From positions 186,001-250,000 of the forward strand of contig CANMSE010000002.1 of NCBI GenBank assembly GCA_947500555.1: a stretch of DNA of 64,000 bases. The letters are read 5' to 3'. The notes beneath the pieces were generated by a model. The model searched no databases, was not told the DNA's origin, and worked only from the letters and a program-made list of their open reading frames with translations. Of the stretch, positions 35,027-44,060 are shown piece by piece (position 1 is the stretch's first letter; the number at the start of each line of letters is the position of its first letter). Made by a program: the position numbers and the translations under genes. This DNA is from an uncultured Fulvivirga sp. (GTDB taxonomy: Bacteria; Bacteroidota; Bacteroidia; Cytophagales; Cyclobacteriaceae).

Positions 35027-35620
35027 TTATCCTCCTATTTTAGTTGGTTCGGCAATCGATATGTTCATTGGATATTCAGCCTTACCATCAGCGTCCACTC
35101 CTCTACCAATATCGTAGAGACGTCTGTTATCAGGTTCCTTCAAGTTGTCGATAATTTTTCTCCACTCTTCAGTAGCCACGCCAGCTCTTGAAGCATACAT
35201 CTCATAGTATGCCGCTTGAATGTTATCTAACACTTCAATAAACTTAGCTTGCGTTGTACCTCTATCGGTTTTTAGAGAAACTATCGCCTTTTGAGGGTTG
35301 TCAGATGATTCAGGGTCTCTGCCATTATTATTGACGAAATCCTTGATCATTTGCTTTAACTCCTTCGGGTCATTAGTAAATGGCTCTCCCTCCACCAACA
35401 TTTTGTCCGCTGAGTTAATTTGAATTTTGAACAAATTTCGCTCAGGGATTTTAATGTCCAAATCCTCCATTTGATCAGGATCTGGTGGTAAAGGAATGAG
35501 AAGACCTTTGTCGTTAGCAATTGTCGTTGTTACCAAGAAAAAAATCAGAAGTAAGAAAGCTATATCAGCCATCGAACTTGAGTTAATTTCCGGATTTTCT
35601 CTTCCTTTGTTTCTAGCCAT
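35027..35620 (-). CDS. ExbD/TolR-family biopolymer transport protein (first copy)
   Basis: 197 residues with one N-terminal helix that holds the key aspartate (SSMADIAFLLLIFFLVTTTI). The periplasmic domain is longer than the other copy and ends in a glycine/lysine tail (MNISIAEPTKIGG). Two different ExbD proteins per ExbB is a regular Bacteroidota arrangement. It overlaps the preceding small membrane-protein gene by 1 bp and the second ExbD follows after 3 bp. Confidence 0.92.
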   Translation of the reverse strand: MARNKGRENPEINSSSMADIAFLLLIFFLVTTTIANDKGLLIPLPPDPDQMEDLDIKIPERNLFKIQINSADKMLVEGEPFTNDPKELKQMIKDFVNNNGRDPESSDNPQKAIVSLKTDRGTTQAKFIEVLDNIQAAYYEMYASRAGVATEEWRKIIDNLKEPDNRRLYDIGRGVDADGKAEYPMNISIAEPTKIGG

Positions 35621-35949
35621 TATTTTATAGCTTTATTTATTTCAGTATAGACAATGCCAACTAAAGCAGCAATAAATAACACATACATTGTTATTAATCC
35701 ACCACCAACAAATTTCGACACACCTTCTGTAGCTCCAGCCTGAATTAATCTAGAATTAAGGTCTCCACTAGAAATAGCCCAACATATCAAAAAGAGGACT
35801 ATTATTCCTACTAAAGCACCTATTGGCTTTATTAAAGACTTAGGATCATCAAGTGATTTCCAGATTGGCAAAACGATTGCCGCTACCAGCCCTACAAAGA
35901 ACATTATGTAGGAGAGATACAGCATTATATTAATTATAGTTTCTACCAT
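35620..35949 (-). CDS. Small triple-membrane-helix protein in the ExbB/ExbD operon
   Basis: 109 residues with three hydrophobic helices (about 4-28, 43-62 and 83-103) and a short loop between the second and third. It has no recognised domain. Its fixed place between ExbB and two ExbD genes, with 1-bp overlap to the next gene, suggests it is part of the stator complex. Function is inferred from position only. Confidence 0.8.
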   Translation of the reverse strand: MVETIINIMLYLSYIMFFVGLVAAIVLPIWKSLDDPKSLIKPIGALVGIIVLFLICWAISSGDLNSRLIQAGATEGVSKFVGGGLITMYVLFIAALVGIVYTEINKAIK

Positions 35950-35983
35950 GTTTATACGGTTTTATATTTTACTGCTATTCTAC

Positions 35984-36814
35984 TTAGTTAGAAAGCTTAT
36001 GCTTCACTAACAAATCAACCAAAGTGATTGATGCATCTTCCATTTGGTTTACTAAACCATCAATCTTAGACACTAAATAGTTATAGAATACTTGCAAGAT
36101 AATACCTACAATTAGACCCGCAACAGTTGTAAGAAGGGCCACTTTAATACCATTGGCAACAATTTGTGGAGAAATATCTCCAGCTGCTTCAATCGCATCA
36201 AAAGCTCCAATCATACCAATTACAGTACCCATGAAACCAAGCATTGGTGCAAGAGCTATAAAAAGAGATACCCACACAAGTCCTTTCTCCAATCTCCCCA
36301 TTTCAACAGATCCATAAGCTATAATTGATTTCTCAACCATGTCAATTCCTTCAGACATTCTCATTAAACCTTGAGTGAAAATTGAAGCAACAGGACCTTT
36401 GGTATTTCTTGTTACTTCTTTAGCAGCTTCAACTCCACCTTTAGAAAGTGCATCTTCTACCGTGGCCAAAAGCTTATCAGTATTAGTTGTTGCCAAGTTC
36501 AAAGTGATGATTCTTTCAATAGCGATAGCAAGTCCAATGATCAGACAAAGTAATACTGGTGTCATGAATTTCCAGTCTCCTTCGATGAACTTATCTTTGA
36601 TGACTTGGTGAAAAGAAGCTTCTTCTTCTACCACAGGCTCAGGCTCGGGCTCAGGTGTTGCAACGGGTTCTTCTTCTACAACAGGTTCAGCTTCTGCCGC
36701 AGCAGAATCTACTTCAGTAGCAGCAGAATCGGCTACCTCCTCCTCTTGAGCGTAAGATTGAAAACCAAGGGACATAAACCCTAATAGCGCCAATAATGTG
36801 AATAGTTTTTTCAT
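35984..36814 (-). CDS. MotA/TolQ/ExbB proton channel protein with acidic proline-rich leader
   Basis: 276 residues. A signal peptide-like helix (1-22, ending SYA-QEEE) is followed by a low-complexity Glu/Ala/Pro segment (about 23-68, with PEPEPEPVVEEE) and then the three-helix ExbB core: FMTPVLLCLIIGLAIAIERI, LERGLVWVSLFIALAPMLGFMGTVIGMI and the IVANGIKVALLTTVAGLIVG helix. The fused leader is typical of Bacteroidota ExbB. It heads the operon. Upstream (36815-36940) is a leader with three copies of AGTTAGTT and a TCTCC-AATCAA-GGAGA hairpin at 36855-36870 or nearby. Confidence 0.93.
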   Translation of the reverse strand: MKKLFTLLALLGFMSLGFQSYAQEEEVADSAATEVDSAAAEAEPVVEEEPVATPEPEPEPVVEEEASFHQVIKDKFIEGDWKFMTPVLLCLIIGLAIAIERIITLNLATTNTDKLLATVEDALSKGGVEAAKEVTRNTKGPVASIFTQGLMRMSEGIDMVEKSIIAYGSVEMGRLEKGLVWVSLFIALAPMLGFMGTVIGMIGAFDAIEAAGDISPQIVANGIKVALLTTVAGLIVGIILQVFYNYLVSKIDGLVNQMEDASITLVDLLVKHKLSN

Positions 36815-36941
36815 AGTTCAAGTTTTAAATAGTCTCCAATCAAGGAGATGGTTTTAATAAGCAGTTAGTTATTAGAAATTAAAGTTAGTTAAAAGATTCA
36901 ATTCTCTAGTTAGTTTGAACTTTTCTTACAAATCAAACTGA

Positions 36942-37029
36942 GGAGAGGAAGGGATTCGAACCCTCGGTGCCTTTTGACGGGCACACTCGCTTTCCAAGCG
37001 AGCACCATCGACCACTCGGTCACCTCTCC
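36942..37029 (-). tRNA. tRNA-Ser (anticodon GGA)
   Basis: An 88-nt class II tRNA. The acceptor stem pairs GGAGAGG with CCTCTCC, the anticodon stem-loop is CTCGC-TTGGAAA-GCGAG (anticodon GGA, reads UCC and UCU), and the long variable arm GTGCC...GGCAC is diagnostic of serine. The T-loop TTCGAAT is normal. CCA is not encoded. The discriminator position reads U rather than the G usual for bacterial serine tRNAs. Confidence 0.95.
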
Positions 37030-37111
37030 AAAAGTGAGCCTTCTGCTCACAAGAAGCACAAATAAATCAATAAAAAACACTTTATGCAAGCCTATATGTA
37101 ATTAATGGAAT

Positions 37112-38179
37112 TTAATTTGAGGATAGCTCCCCACATATGGAATTTGTCATTCTGGAGGCTATTTGAGCCATATTTTGCTCTTCCGCTAATACCATCATTA
37201 GCTTGGAAATAGCGGCTTCTAAGGTAAGGTCAGCTCCCCCAATTACTCCAATTGACTCCAGATCCTTGCTGGTTTCATACCTACCCTGATCTACTCTGCC
37301 ACCCAGGCATTGTGTTATATTTAGAATAACTATCCCTTTATCAACAGCTCCTTGTATTTTTTCAAGGAACCAATTGTAGGTAGGTGCGTTTCCAGAACCG
37401 AATGTTTCCATCACAATCCCTCTTAGCCCTGGAATAGCAATTACAGCATCTACATACTCTTCTGTAATACCTGGAAAAATCTTCAACACAGCTACACTAG
37501 TGTCCAGCATACTGTGGAGCGTCAATGGGCCTTTAACTGAAGTATTAATATATTTTTTATTAAAACTAATTTCTACCCCAGCTTCGGCAAGCGATGGGTA
37601 GTTTTCAGATTCAAAAGCATCAAAATGTATGCTTTCTACTTTTTTTGATCTATTACCCCGTAATAGAAGGGAGTCAAAATAAATTGACACTTCAGGCGCA
37701 ACAGGTTTGCCGTTCTCTTTAGCACTTGCTATTTCAAGCGCTGTAATTAGGTTTTCTCGTGCATCTGACCTGGAAGAAGTAATTGGTAATTGGGCTCCTG
37801 TAAATACAATTGGCTTATCTAAGTTCTCTAACATAAAACTTAACGCTGACGCACTAAAAGCCATAGTATCCGTACCATGTAACACTACAAAGCCATCAAA
37901 GTTGGCATAATGATCATAGATCATTCTAGCCATTAACTTCCAATGCTGTGGGTTGACATTTGACGAATCAATCGGTTCTTCGAATGACATAACCGTCAGA
38001 TTGAGCTGTAACTTTCTGAGAGATGGTATATGATCAAGAATGGAGCTGAAATCGAACGGGATAAGTGCACCATCCTCATTATGTACCATGCCCAGAGTTC
38101 CACCTGTATATATTATAAGTATCGAAGTATCTGGCTCATAAGCAGAAGAAGTAATGATATTGCAACTATTATATTTCAT
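37112..38179 (-). CDS. ansA: Type I (cytoplasmic) L-asparaginase
   Basis: 355 residues. It hydrolyses asparagine to aspartate and ammonia. Both catalytic threonine motifs are present: ILIIYTGGTLGMVHNEDG near the N-terminus and VVLHGTDTMAFSASALSFML. There is no signal peptide, and the C-terminal regulatory domain (LTLEAAISKLMMVLAEE) fits the E. coli AnsA type. The upstream region has an unusual 18-bp perfect inverted repeat. It is on the same strand as the TatD gene but 95 bp downstream of it. Confidence 0.94.
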   Translation of the reverse strand: MKYNSCNIITSSAYEPDTSILIIYTGGTLGMVHNEDGALIPFDFSSILDHIPSLRKLQLNLTVMSFEEPIDSSNVNPQHWKLMARMIYDHYANFDGFVVLHGTDTMAFSASALSFMLENLDKPIVFTGAQLPITSSRSDARENLITALEIASAKENGKPVAPEVSIYFDSLLLRGNRSKKVESIHFDAFESENYPSLAEAGVEISFNKKYINTSVKGPLTLHSMLDTSVAVLKIFPGITEEYVDAVIAIPGLRGIVMETFGSGNAPTYNWFLEKIQGAVDKGIVILNITQCLGGRVDQGRYETSKDLESIGVIGGADLTLEAAISKLMMVLAEEQNMAQIASRMTNSICGELSSN

Positions 38180-38218
38180 GTGTGTAAGTTAACTTTCAAA
38201 AGTCACATGGAATTCGCT

Positions 38219-38267
38219 ATAAACTTTATTCATTCTGGTTGGTATAATTAGAATGAATAAAGTTTAT
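38219..38267. repeat. 18-bp perfect inverted repeat
   Basis: ATAAACTTTATTCATTCT at 38219-38236 and its exact reverse complement at 38250-38267 flank a 13-base loop. It lies between the TatD stop and the asparaginase start, both on the minus strand. No U-tract follows the hairpin on the minus strand, so a classical terminator is less likely than an operator, RNA processing site or mobile palindrome. Confidence 0.8.
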
Positions 38268-38274
38268 GCTCATT

Positions 38275-39039
38275 TCATGAAAATAAGGTTTGTGCATTCA
38301 GGGTGGTTACAGATTTAACTTCTTGCAAGTCACGATTCATTAGTTGTGAAACTCTTTCCGCTACCAGTTCTATAAAGGAAGGTTCATTTCTCTTGCCTCT
38401 GTGAGGCACAGGTGCCAGATAAGGACTGTCAGTTTCTAACACAATCTTTTCTAGATTAACTTTAGGTAGTACTTGATCCAAACCCCCATTTTTAAATGTT
38501 GAAACTCCTCCAATACCCAAATAGAATCCTAATTCTATAATCTTATTAGCTTGCTCCATCGTGCCTCCAAAACAGTGAAAAACACCTCTTAATTTTTCAT
38601 TGTTGATCTCTTCAACAAGGTGAATGGTTTCATCAATAGATTCTCTACAGTGAATAACCACCGGCCTGTCGTATTCAATAGCCCAATTACACTGGATCTT
38701 GAAAGCCTCTTGCTGTTGTGGCCAGAAAGTCTTATCCCAATAAAGGTCAGTTCCTATTTCTCCTACTGCAGACCACTCACGCTTACTTAACCAATCTTCC
38801 ATCAAATATAATTCCTTTTCAAAAGTCTTATTGACAGAACATGGATGTAATCCCATCATAGCCACACATATGGCACTGGTCTCCTCAACCTTTAACATAT
38901 CATCTATAGACGTATGATCGATATTTGGCATGTAGATTTTTTCCACTCCTTTCTCTTTAGCTCTGTCCAGAACTTCATCTAAATCTTTTTCGAATTGATC
39001 CAGATAAATATGTGCATGCGTTTCAATTAATGTTTCCAT
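38275..39039 (-). CDS. TatD-family metal-dependent hydrolase (DNase)
   Basis: 254 residues, full length. The amidohydrolase-like metal ligands are all visible: ETHAHIYLD (HxH), the glutamate in VGEIGTDLYWDK, PVVIHCRESIDE, GVFHCFGG and the aspartate in VLETDSPYLAPVPHRGKRNE. TatD proteins act as 3'-5' DNases and possibly in RNA or D-amino-acid turnover. It lies 11 bp after the glycosyltransferase gene on the same strand, so it may be the last gene of the envelope operon to the right. Confidence 0.93.
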   Translation of the reverse strand: METLIETHAHIYLDQFEKDLDEVLDRAKEKGVEKIYMPNIDHTSIDDMLKVEETSAICVAMMGLHPCSVNKTFEKELYLMEDWLSKREWSAVGEIGTDLYWDKTFWPQQQEAFKIQCNWAIEYDRPVVIHCRESIDETIHLVEEINNEKLRGVFHCFGGTMEQANKIIELGFYLGIGGVSTFKNGGLDQVLPKVNLEKIVLETDSPYLAPVPHRGKRNEPSFIELVAERVSQLMNRDLQEVKSVTTLNAQTLFS

Positions 39040-39050
39040 CTAAATCAAAT

Positions 39051-40124
39051 TTAATATTTCCTGCCTTTCCAGCTTACACCTACTGGAAGTAAATAATATA
39101 AGGAAGAAGCCAAGCCCAAACCCCATGAGTAAAACTCAAATACAATAAGACTCAAGTACGAATACTTGATGTTGAGTTTGTTAATACATCTTTTTATAAA
39201 AATGGTCTGTATCAAGATTTTAAGAATAATAAATAGTGAGGCCAGCTTAGTATTCAGGACCAGCGCCAGTATAATTAAAGGGAAATATAATGCCTGAATA
39301 AAAAGTATAGAAACGATGGACCAATGAAGTCTTACCGCACCAATCATCCAACGTTTTCGTTGTTGAAGTAATTTAAAAAAATCACTTACTGGCTTAGTTT
39401 CTCCCAAAACACTTTTATCATATAATTGAATCGCACGATATCCTTTATATAAGGTTTGTCGGAAGAGCTCAAAATCCTCAGTGACAGAAAATGGAATTCC
39501 TTCATAACCCCCCACGGCATCATAAGCCTCTCTCGTAATCATCATGTTATTTCCCATGGCTGTAACTGGCCGCCTATGATCATGCATAACCTTCACTATT
39601 CCCAAAGCAAACAACCAGTCTAAACTTTGCCATTTATGATCTGCCGGATGAGTGACACCTGTCACTATACCAACTCCTTCATTCAATCCGGCTAGCATAT
39701 TTGTTATCCAGTTTTTAGGAAGCAGCATATCGGCATCTGTTATGAATAAGTATTCTCCAGTAGCATAATGAGCTAACTGCGCTAATACATTGGCCTTCCC
39801 TTTTTGATGAGCAACATTCTCTGTTATTGAAATTATCTTACTATTAGAAAAATGTCTTAGCACTTTTTCAGCTACTTCAAAAGTTCGGTCTGAGGAATTA
39901 TCATCCCCGACTAATATTTGGATCTTATCAATGGGGTAGTTAAGCTGAAGTAAGGAATTCAGACATGTCTCTATATTGTGTTCTTCATTTCTTGCTGCTA
40001 TTAAAATTGAAACCAGAGGTTCTTCCCGGAAAGTTTTGATAGAAGTTTTTGGGTTCCATAAAACAATCAGCACAGCATCCGTGATCACCACCAAAGAAAG
40101 CATTAGAAAAACAACACAGATCAT
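39051..40124 (-). CDS. Family 2 glycosyltransferase (membrane-bound)
   Basis: 357 residues. An N-terminal helix (1-22) precedes the GT-A domain: VSILIAARNEEHNIETCLNS, the nucleotide-binding VGDDNSSDRT, the DxD motif in FITDADMLLPKNW and the acceptor motif QQRKRWMIGA. Three membrane helices close the protein. The layout matches processive or polyprenyl-linked GT2 enzymes. It overlaps the deacetylase by 4 bp and is clearly related to the GT at 42023-43126 in the same operon, so both likely build one glycolipid or exopolysaccharide (inference). Confidence 0.9.
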   Translation of the reverse strand: MICVVFLMLSLVVITDAVLIVLWNPKTSIKTFREEPLVSILIAARNEEHNIETCLNSLLQLNYPIDKIQILVGDDNSSDRTFEVAEKVLRHFSNSKIISITENVAHQKGKANVLAQLAHYATGEYLFITDADMLLPKNWITNMLAGLNEGVGIVTGVTHPADHKWQSLDWLFALGIVKVMHDHRRPVTAMGNNMMITREAYDAVGGYEGIPFSVTEDFELFRQTLYKGYRAIQLYDKSVLGETKPVSDFFKLLQQRKRWMIGAVRLHWSIVSILFIQALYFPLIILALVLNTKLASLFIILKILIQTIFIKRCINKLNIKYSYLSLIVFEFYSWGLGLASSLYYLLPVGVSWKGRKY

Positions 40125-40744
40125 ACTAACTTAAACTGATAGTCTTTATCTAAAAAATACTCTAGAAACCTGGGAAGAGCATAAGTCACATTTTTCTCAG
40201 CCTTAACATTATCATGAAACAATACTATCGAACCTCTTCTTGCTGTTTTAATAGAGTTTTTCAAACATTCCTCAGGTGTAACCTTACTTGAATAATCTCC
40301 TGTCAATACATCCCACATGATAATATCATACTTCTTAGATACTTCGACTATTTGGTTTCGTGTTATTTTACCATATGGAGGTCGGAAGAGTAACTTGGTT
40401 TGACCAAGGCTCAATAGTTCGTCAGTACACAGATTGATATTTTCATAATAGCTCTCATTGGCAGTTTTCCATCCATCGAAATGATTATAAGTATGATTAG
40501 CTAACTGATGCCCTTCTGAAATTGCACGTTGTGCTATTTCGTTATTATTAACCAAGTTTTGGCCAACGCAAAAAAACGTTGCTTTTACATCACATTTCTC
40601 AAGTGTGTCTAAAATTGATTCTGTCAAACCTTGAATAGGACCGTCATCAAAGGTCAGATAAAGTACTCTATCATTAGTAGGTTTTCTCCAGGTAAGTGTG
40701 GGATATACTTTTTGTATGAACCAGGGTGTTCGATGGAAAAACAT
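40121..40744 (-). CDS. Polysaccharide deacetylase (CE4)
   Basis: 207 residues. The NodB-homology motifs are complete: LTFDDGPIQGLTESIL (catalytic base and metal Asp), HQLANHTYNHF (HxxxH metal ligands), LFRPPYGKITRNQ and VLFHDN near the end. There is no signal peptide; the protein may act in the cytoplasm on a lipid-linked sugar as in some envelope operons. The genes on each side overlap it by 4 bp and 1 bp, so it works with the adjacent glycosyltransferases. Confidence 0.92.
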   Translation of the reverse strand: MFFHRTPWFIQKVYPTLTWRKPTNDRVLYLTFDDGPIQGLTESILDTLEKCDVKATFFCVGQNLVNNNEIAQRAISEGHQLANHTYNHFDGWKTANESYYENINLCTDELLSLGQTKLLFRPPYGKITRNQIVEVSKKYDIIMWDVLTGDYSSKVTPEECLKNSIKTARRGSIVLFHDNVKAEKNVTYALPRFLEYFLDKDYQFKLV

Positions 40745-41961
40745 TACAGAGTCACTTTCACAGAAAGCATGGTTATATCATCATGATAGCTATTGGTTCC
40801 TTTGAACCCATCAAGATTTATTATAATATCCTGATGTACTTTTCTTAGATCATCACCTGAATTTTGCTCAAAGTAATCTATCAGCCGTTCTTGCCCGAAC
40901 TCTTCGTTGTTTTCATCACTTGTTTCAGTAACTCCGTCCGTATAGCAGAAAAGCAAAAACTCATCTAAGTCCGTAATAAAGCCCTCATTAACAAAGGGCA
41001 AAGGATGAATGGCACCTAATACCGTTGATCCTTCGTCTAAAAGATCGATACCGGACTTTGTAACTAAAAGTGGTGGATTGTGGCCCGAATTTATGTAGAC
41101 AAGGGTTTGAAGCTTGTAATCATAAATACCTGCAAAGAAAGTGATGAATTTCTCCCCTTTTGCATTTTCCAAAACCTGATAGTTTAGCTCGTTTACTATC
41201 TCTACCAGGTTTGGGGTCTGACGTATTAAAGTCCTTAAGGAAGCTTGAAAGTTAGACATCATTAAGGCTGCTGGTATACCTTTACCACTTACATCAGCAA
41301 TACATATTAAAAATTGATTTTCATTAATAGGAATGTAATCATAGTAATCACCTCCTACCCGGTCGTGCGGCAGATAGCTGGCTTCAATTTTTAATCCAGG
41401 CCCATAAGGTAGTTTATCAGGAAAGAGAAATTGCTGAACATCACTTGCTATCTCCAATTCTTTACGCAATGACTCCTGTTCCAGTTGTTGCCGGGCGAGT
41501 TTCTTATTTTCAATGGCTACAATAATGATATTGCTAAGTGCCTGAATAAATCTTACACTGCTCTTTTTCACCTCTTCATCTTCACTACCCTCAATACCAC
41601 CAATAAATACAACAGCAAGTATTGCAGACTTGTGATAAATAGGAATTAGAAAATCGAACTCACCAAAGACATCGTGTCTGTCTTTGATTTCAGTCAAAGA
41701 TTTATGCTCTAGAAAGGATTCATCCAGATCATTTTCAAAACAGTTGATGGAAGTACCGAAATTCACCTGGCAATTCCATGTTTGGTCGTGTACGTAGAGC
41801 GCCATTTTTTTTACATTGAGATTGCCCCGGAGTGTAAAGTCATAAATTTTATACAAGGAAGCCTCAGGTAGGTTATTATTGATAGACTGAGTGATCTCAA
41901 GCAATGCATTGAGCTCAAGTTCTTTGAGTTTATATTTATTTTGTATCGCGGTTATCTCCAT
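40744..41961 (-). CDS. GAF/SpoIIE-type PP2C serine phosphatase
   Basis: 405 residues from the ATG at 41961; the frame stays open to 42057, but that would overlap the upstream gene by 35 bp. A GAF-like sensory domain (about 20-165) is followed by a coiled linker (QQLEQESLRKELEIASDVQQFLFP) and a PP2C domain of the RsbU/SpoIIE type: GGDYYDYIPINENQFLICIADVSGKGIPAALMM, then LVYINSGHNPPLLV and FCYTDGVTET with the metal-binding aspartates. Such phosphatases dephosphorylate anti-anti-sigma-type proteins. Inside a glycan operon it may control production of the polymer (inference). Confidence 0.9.
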   Translation of the reverse strand: MEITAIQNKYKLKELELNALLEITQSINNNLPEASLYKIYDFTLRGNLNVKKMALYVHDQTWNCQVNFGTSINCFENDLDESFLEHKSLTEIKDRHDVFGEFDFLIPIYHKSAILAVVFIGGIEGSEDEEVKKSSVRFIQALSNIIIVAIENKKLARQQLEQESLRKELEIASDVQQFLFPDKLPYGPGLKIEASYLPHDRVGGDYYDYIPINENQFLICIADVSGKGIPAALMMSNFQASLRTLIRQTPNLVEIVNELNYQVLENAKGEKFITFFAGIYDYKLQTLVYINSGHNPPLLVTKSGIDLLDEGSTVLGAIHPLPFVNEGFITDLDEFLLFCYTDGVTETSDENNEEFGQERLIDYFEQNSGDDLRKVHQDIIINLDGFKGTNSYHDDITMLSVKVTL

Positions 41962-42022
41962 GAATTTTATGGTCTTTGTGACCAAAAAAGCAATATAGTT
42001 ATTAATCCATTTTCTGCCAACC

Positions 42023-43126
42023 TCAATGCGGGCGACCTTTCCATTGATATGATCCAATATTCGCTGTTATACCAAAAATAAGTACATATATCGGGTAGAT
42101 CATTTGCATTAAGATAAATATCAAAAAGTTGAACGACTTATTCATAGACTTCAGTATTTGACAAATGAATAATCCGTCTAAAACTACTTTGAATAAAATC
42201 AAACCAAGAATTATGAAGTTTAAATTGCTGATGAGTATTGCAGCACCAAGAACTGATGATAGTGATGTAAGAAATATGAGTATAGCCAGACCTGATTTAA
42301 ACCAATTATTGTTAGCAGACCATTTACTCGCCCAGCGCTTTCTTTGATGGAAAAGATTGTTTAAAGACTGACTTGGTCGTGTATCTACTGTAGAAAAATT
42401 CCCCTTAGCGAATCGAACTCCTCGTGGATACTGTTTGATGATTTTTGATAACAAAAATTCGTCATCTCCACTAGCTATATTTTCATTTCCTACATATCCT
42501 CCTACTTCATAAAAAATCTCTTTTCTAAAGGCCAGATTAGCTCCATTGCACATAGTTGGCAAACCTAAGTTCAAACTAGCAGCTCCAACGCCTATCAATG
42601 GGGCAAATTCTATTTCCTGAAGTTTATGAAATATCGACTGCCTACTTCGGAATGCAACTGAGCCAAAAACCATTTTTATATGATTGTTGGAAAAAAAAGA
42701 TGAAAATTGCTTCAGCCATTTTGAAGGTACTATGCAATCGGCATCTGTAGTTACTATTTGATCATATTTGGAATGATCCACCCCAAAGGAAAGAGCTGCC
42801 TTCTTGCCAGATTTATCAGCAGGCAAATTGATTACCTTAAAATTGGCTGGGATAGTTTTTAATTGAGACTCGAAATCATCTTCAGAGTGGTCATTAATTA
42901 AGATTACTTCATATTGATTTTGATGATAGTCCAGATTCGATAGTGAATAAATAAGCGTGCTGAGATTCTCTTGCTCATTTCTAAAAGGAACTAGGATTGA
43001 AAAAGAAAGATTGGATTCTGAACTAGGTTTAGCAGAAATATAATGCCAGCTGATAAGCATGACCAAAAGCCAAACGCAATAGATACCAAGAATAACAGAT
43101 ACCACAATACTGATCATGAACTCCAT
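42023..43126 (-). CDS. Family 2 glycosyltransferase (membrane-bound)
   Basis: 367 residues: one N-terminal helix, the GT-A domain (ILVPFRNEQENLSTLIYSL, ILINDHSEDD, the DxD in VTTDADCIVPSKW, and QRKRWASKW), and C-terminal helices. It shares fold and motif order with the GT at 39051-40124. The sugar donor and acceptor are not evident. Its start overlaps the flippase-like gene by 13 bp, so the two are coupled. Confidence 0.9.
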   Translation of the reverse strand: MEFMISIVVSVILGIYCVWLLVMLISWHYISAKPSSESNLSFSILVPFRNEQENLSTLIYSLSNLDYHQNQYEVILINDHSEDDFESQLKTIPANFKVINLPADKSGKKAALSFGVDHSKYDQIVTTDADCIVPSKWLKQFSSFFSNNHIKMVFGSVAFRSRQSIFHKLQEIEFAPLIGVGAASLNLGLPTMCNGANLAFRKEIFYEVGGYVGNENIASGDDEFLLSKIIKQYPRGVRFAKGNFSTVDTRPSQSLNNLFHQRKRWASKWSANNNWFKSGLAILIFLTSLSSVLGAAILISNLNFIILGLILFKVVLDGLFICQILKSMNKSFNFLIFILMQMIYPIYVLIFGITANIGSYQWKGRPH

Positions 43127-44049
43127 TTTAATCTTAGCATAAATGGAATCCCTAATATAGTAGGTACCAGAATATTAATTATCCATATGGATAAACTGGC
43201 ACATATCACAGAAATAGTGTCGATGTCAAATTGATCAAAAAATATAATTGCCGAATACTCTCTTATCCCTAAGTCGCTCAAAAAATTGATAGTAGGAAGA
43301 ATTGATTTAAAAAGAAATATAAAAGTAGTACCGGCAAAACCTATCATCAAATCCAAATCGGGTAAAAATATATAAAGTACAATCAGAAATTGTATAGAAA
43401 AAACCACGTAGCGCAGAATTGACAAAAGTTGAATATTAGCTAATTCATGCAGATTGTAAGATGAAATTGCTTTCAAATACTTCTCAAAAAACAACTTTGA
43501 GGAAAGCCAGGCTATCATTTTAAAAAAGATTACTATCGAAAAGTACATTAACAGTAGTCCGGCAATTACCCATAAAAATCCGTACATATAACCGAGTCCA
43601 ATTAGTCCAAACAATACAGTCGCCAGCATCTGACTTACTCGTCCTAATAACAATGAGCCAACAAGTTTTTCTGTTCCTTCCTCATCAATAGATAGAATTC
43701 TACCAAAATAATCTCCAATTCCATGAGGAGTAACGAAGCTTAAGGTAAGACCCGAAAGAACGCCTCCGAATGAAGATTTAAATGAAATTAACATGAATTT
43801 AGCCACGAGAATTTTCCACTTAATCGCCTCAATACTCCAGTTTACAATCATAAGTATGACCACTAGCAAGTACAGATGCCAGGATTGCCAAATTGAACTT
43901 ACAATTCTTGCATAGAGCGTTTTAATCAAGTCTTCCTGATCAGACAGTTTGAGATACAATAAAAGACCTATAATCACCAGTGCCGAAACCTTAATGAGAA
44001 CCAATAGGAGTCTTTTTCTATCTTCATTAAGATTTAATCCCATTTTCAT
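43114..44049 (-). CDS. UPF0104 / lysylphosphatidylglycerol synthase transmembrane (flippase-like) protein
   Basis: 311 residues with about eight membrane helices. The family pattern is visible in SIEAIKWKILVAKF, FVTPHGIGDYFGRIL and the FLSDLGIREYSAIIFF segment. The family includes the flippase half of MprF and proteins such as AglD-neighbours that move lipid-linked substrates; the precise substrate is unknown. It is the first gene of the minus-strand operon and starts 11 bp from the divergent ruvC. Confidence 0.88.
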   Translation of the reverse strand: MKMGLNLNEDRKRLLLVLIKVSALVIIGLLLYLKLSDQEDLIKTLYARIVSSIWQSWHLYLLVVILMIVNWSIEAIKWKILVAKFMLISFKSSFGGVLSGLTLSFVTPHGIGDYFGRILSIDEEGTEKLVGSLLLGRVSQMLATVLFGLIGLGYMYGFLWVIAGLLLMYFSIVIFFKMIAWLSSKLFFEKYLKAISSYNLHELANIQLLSILRYVVFSIQFLIVLYIFLPDLDLMIGFAGTTFIFLFKSILPTINFLSDLGIREYSAIIFFDQFDIDTISVICASLSIWIINILVPTILGIPFMLRLKWSS

Positions 44050-44060
44050 AACTTGCAGAA

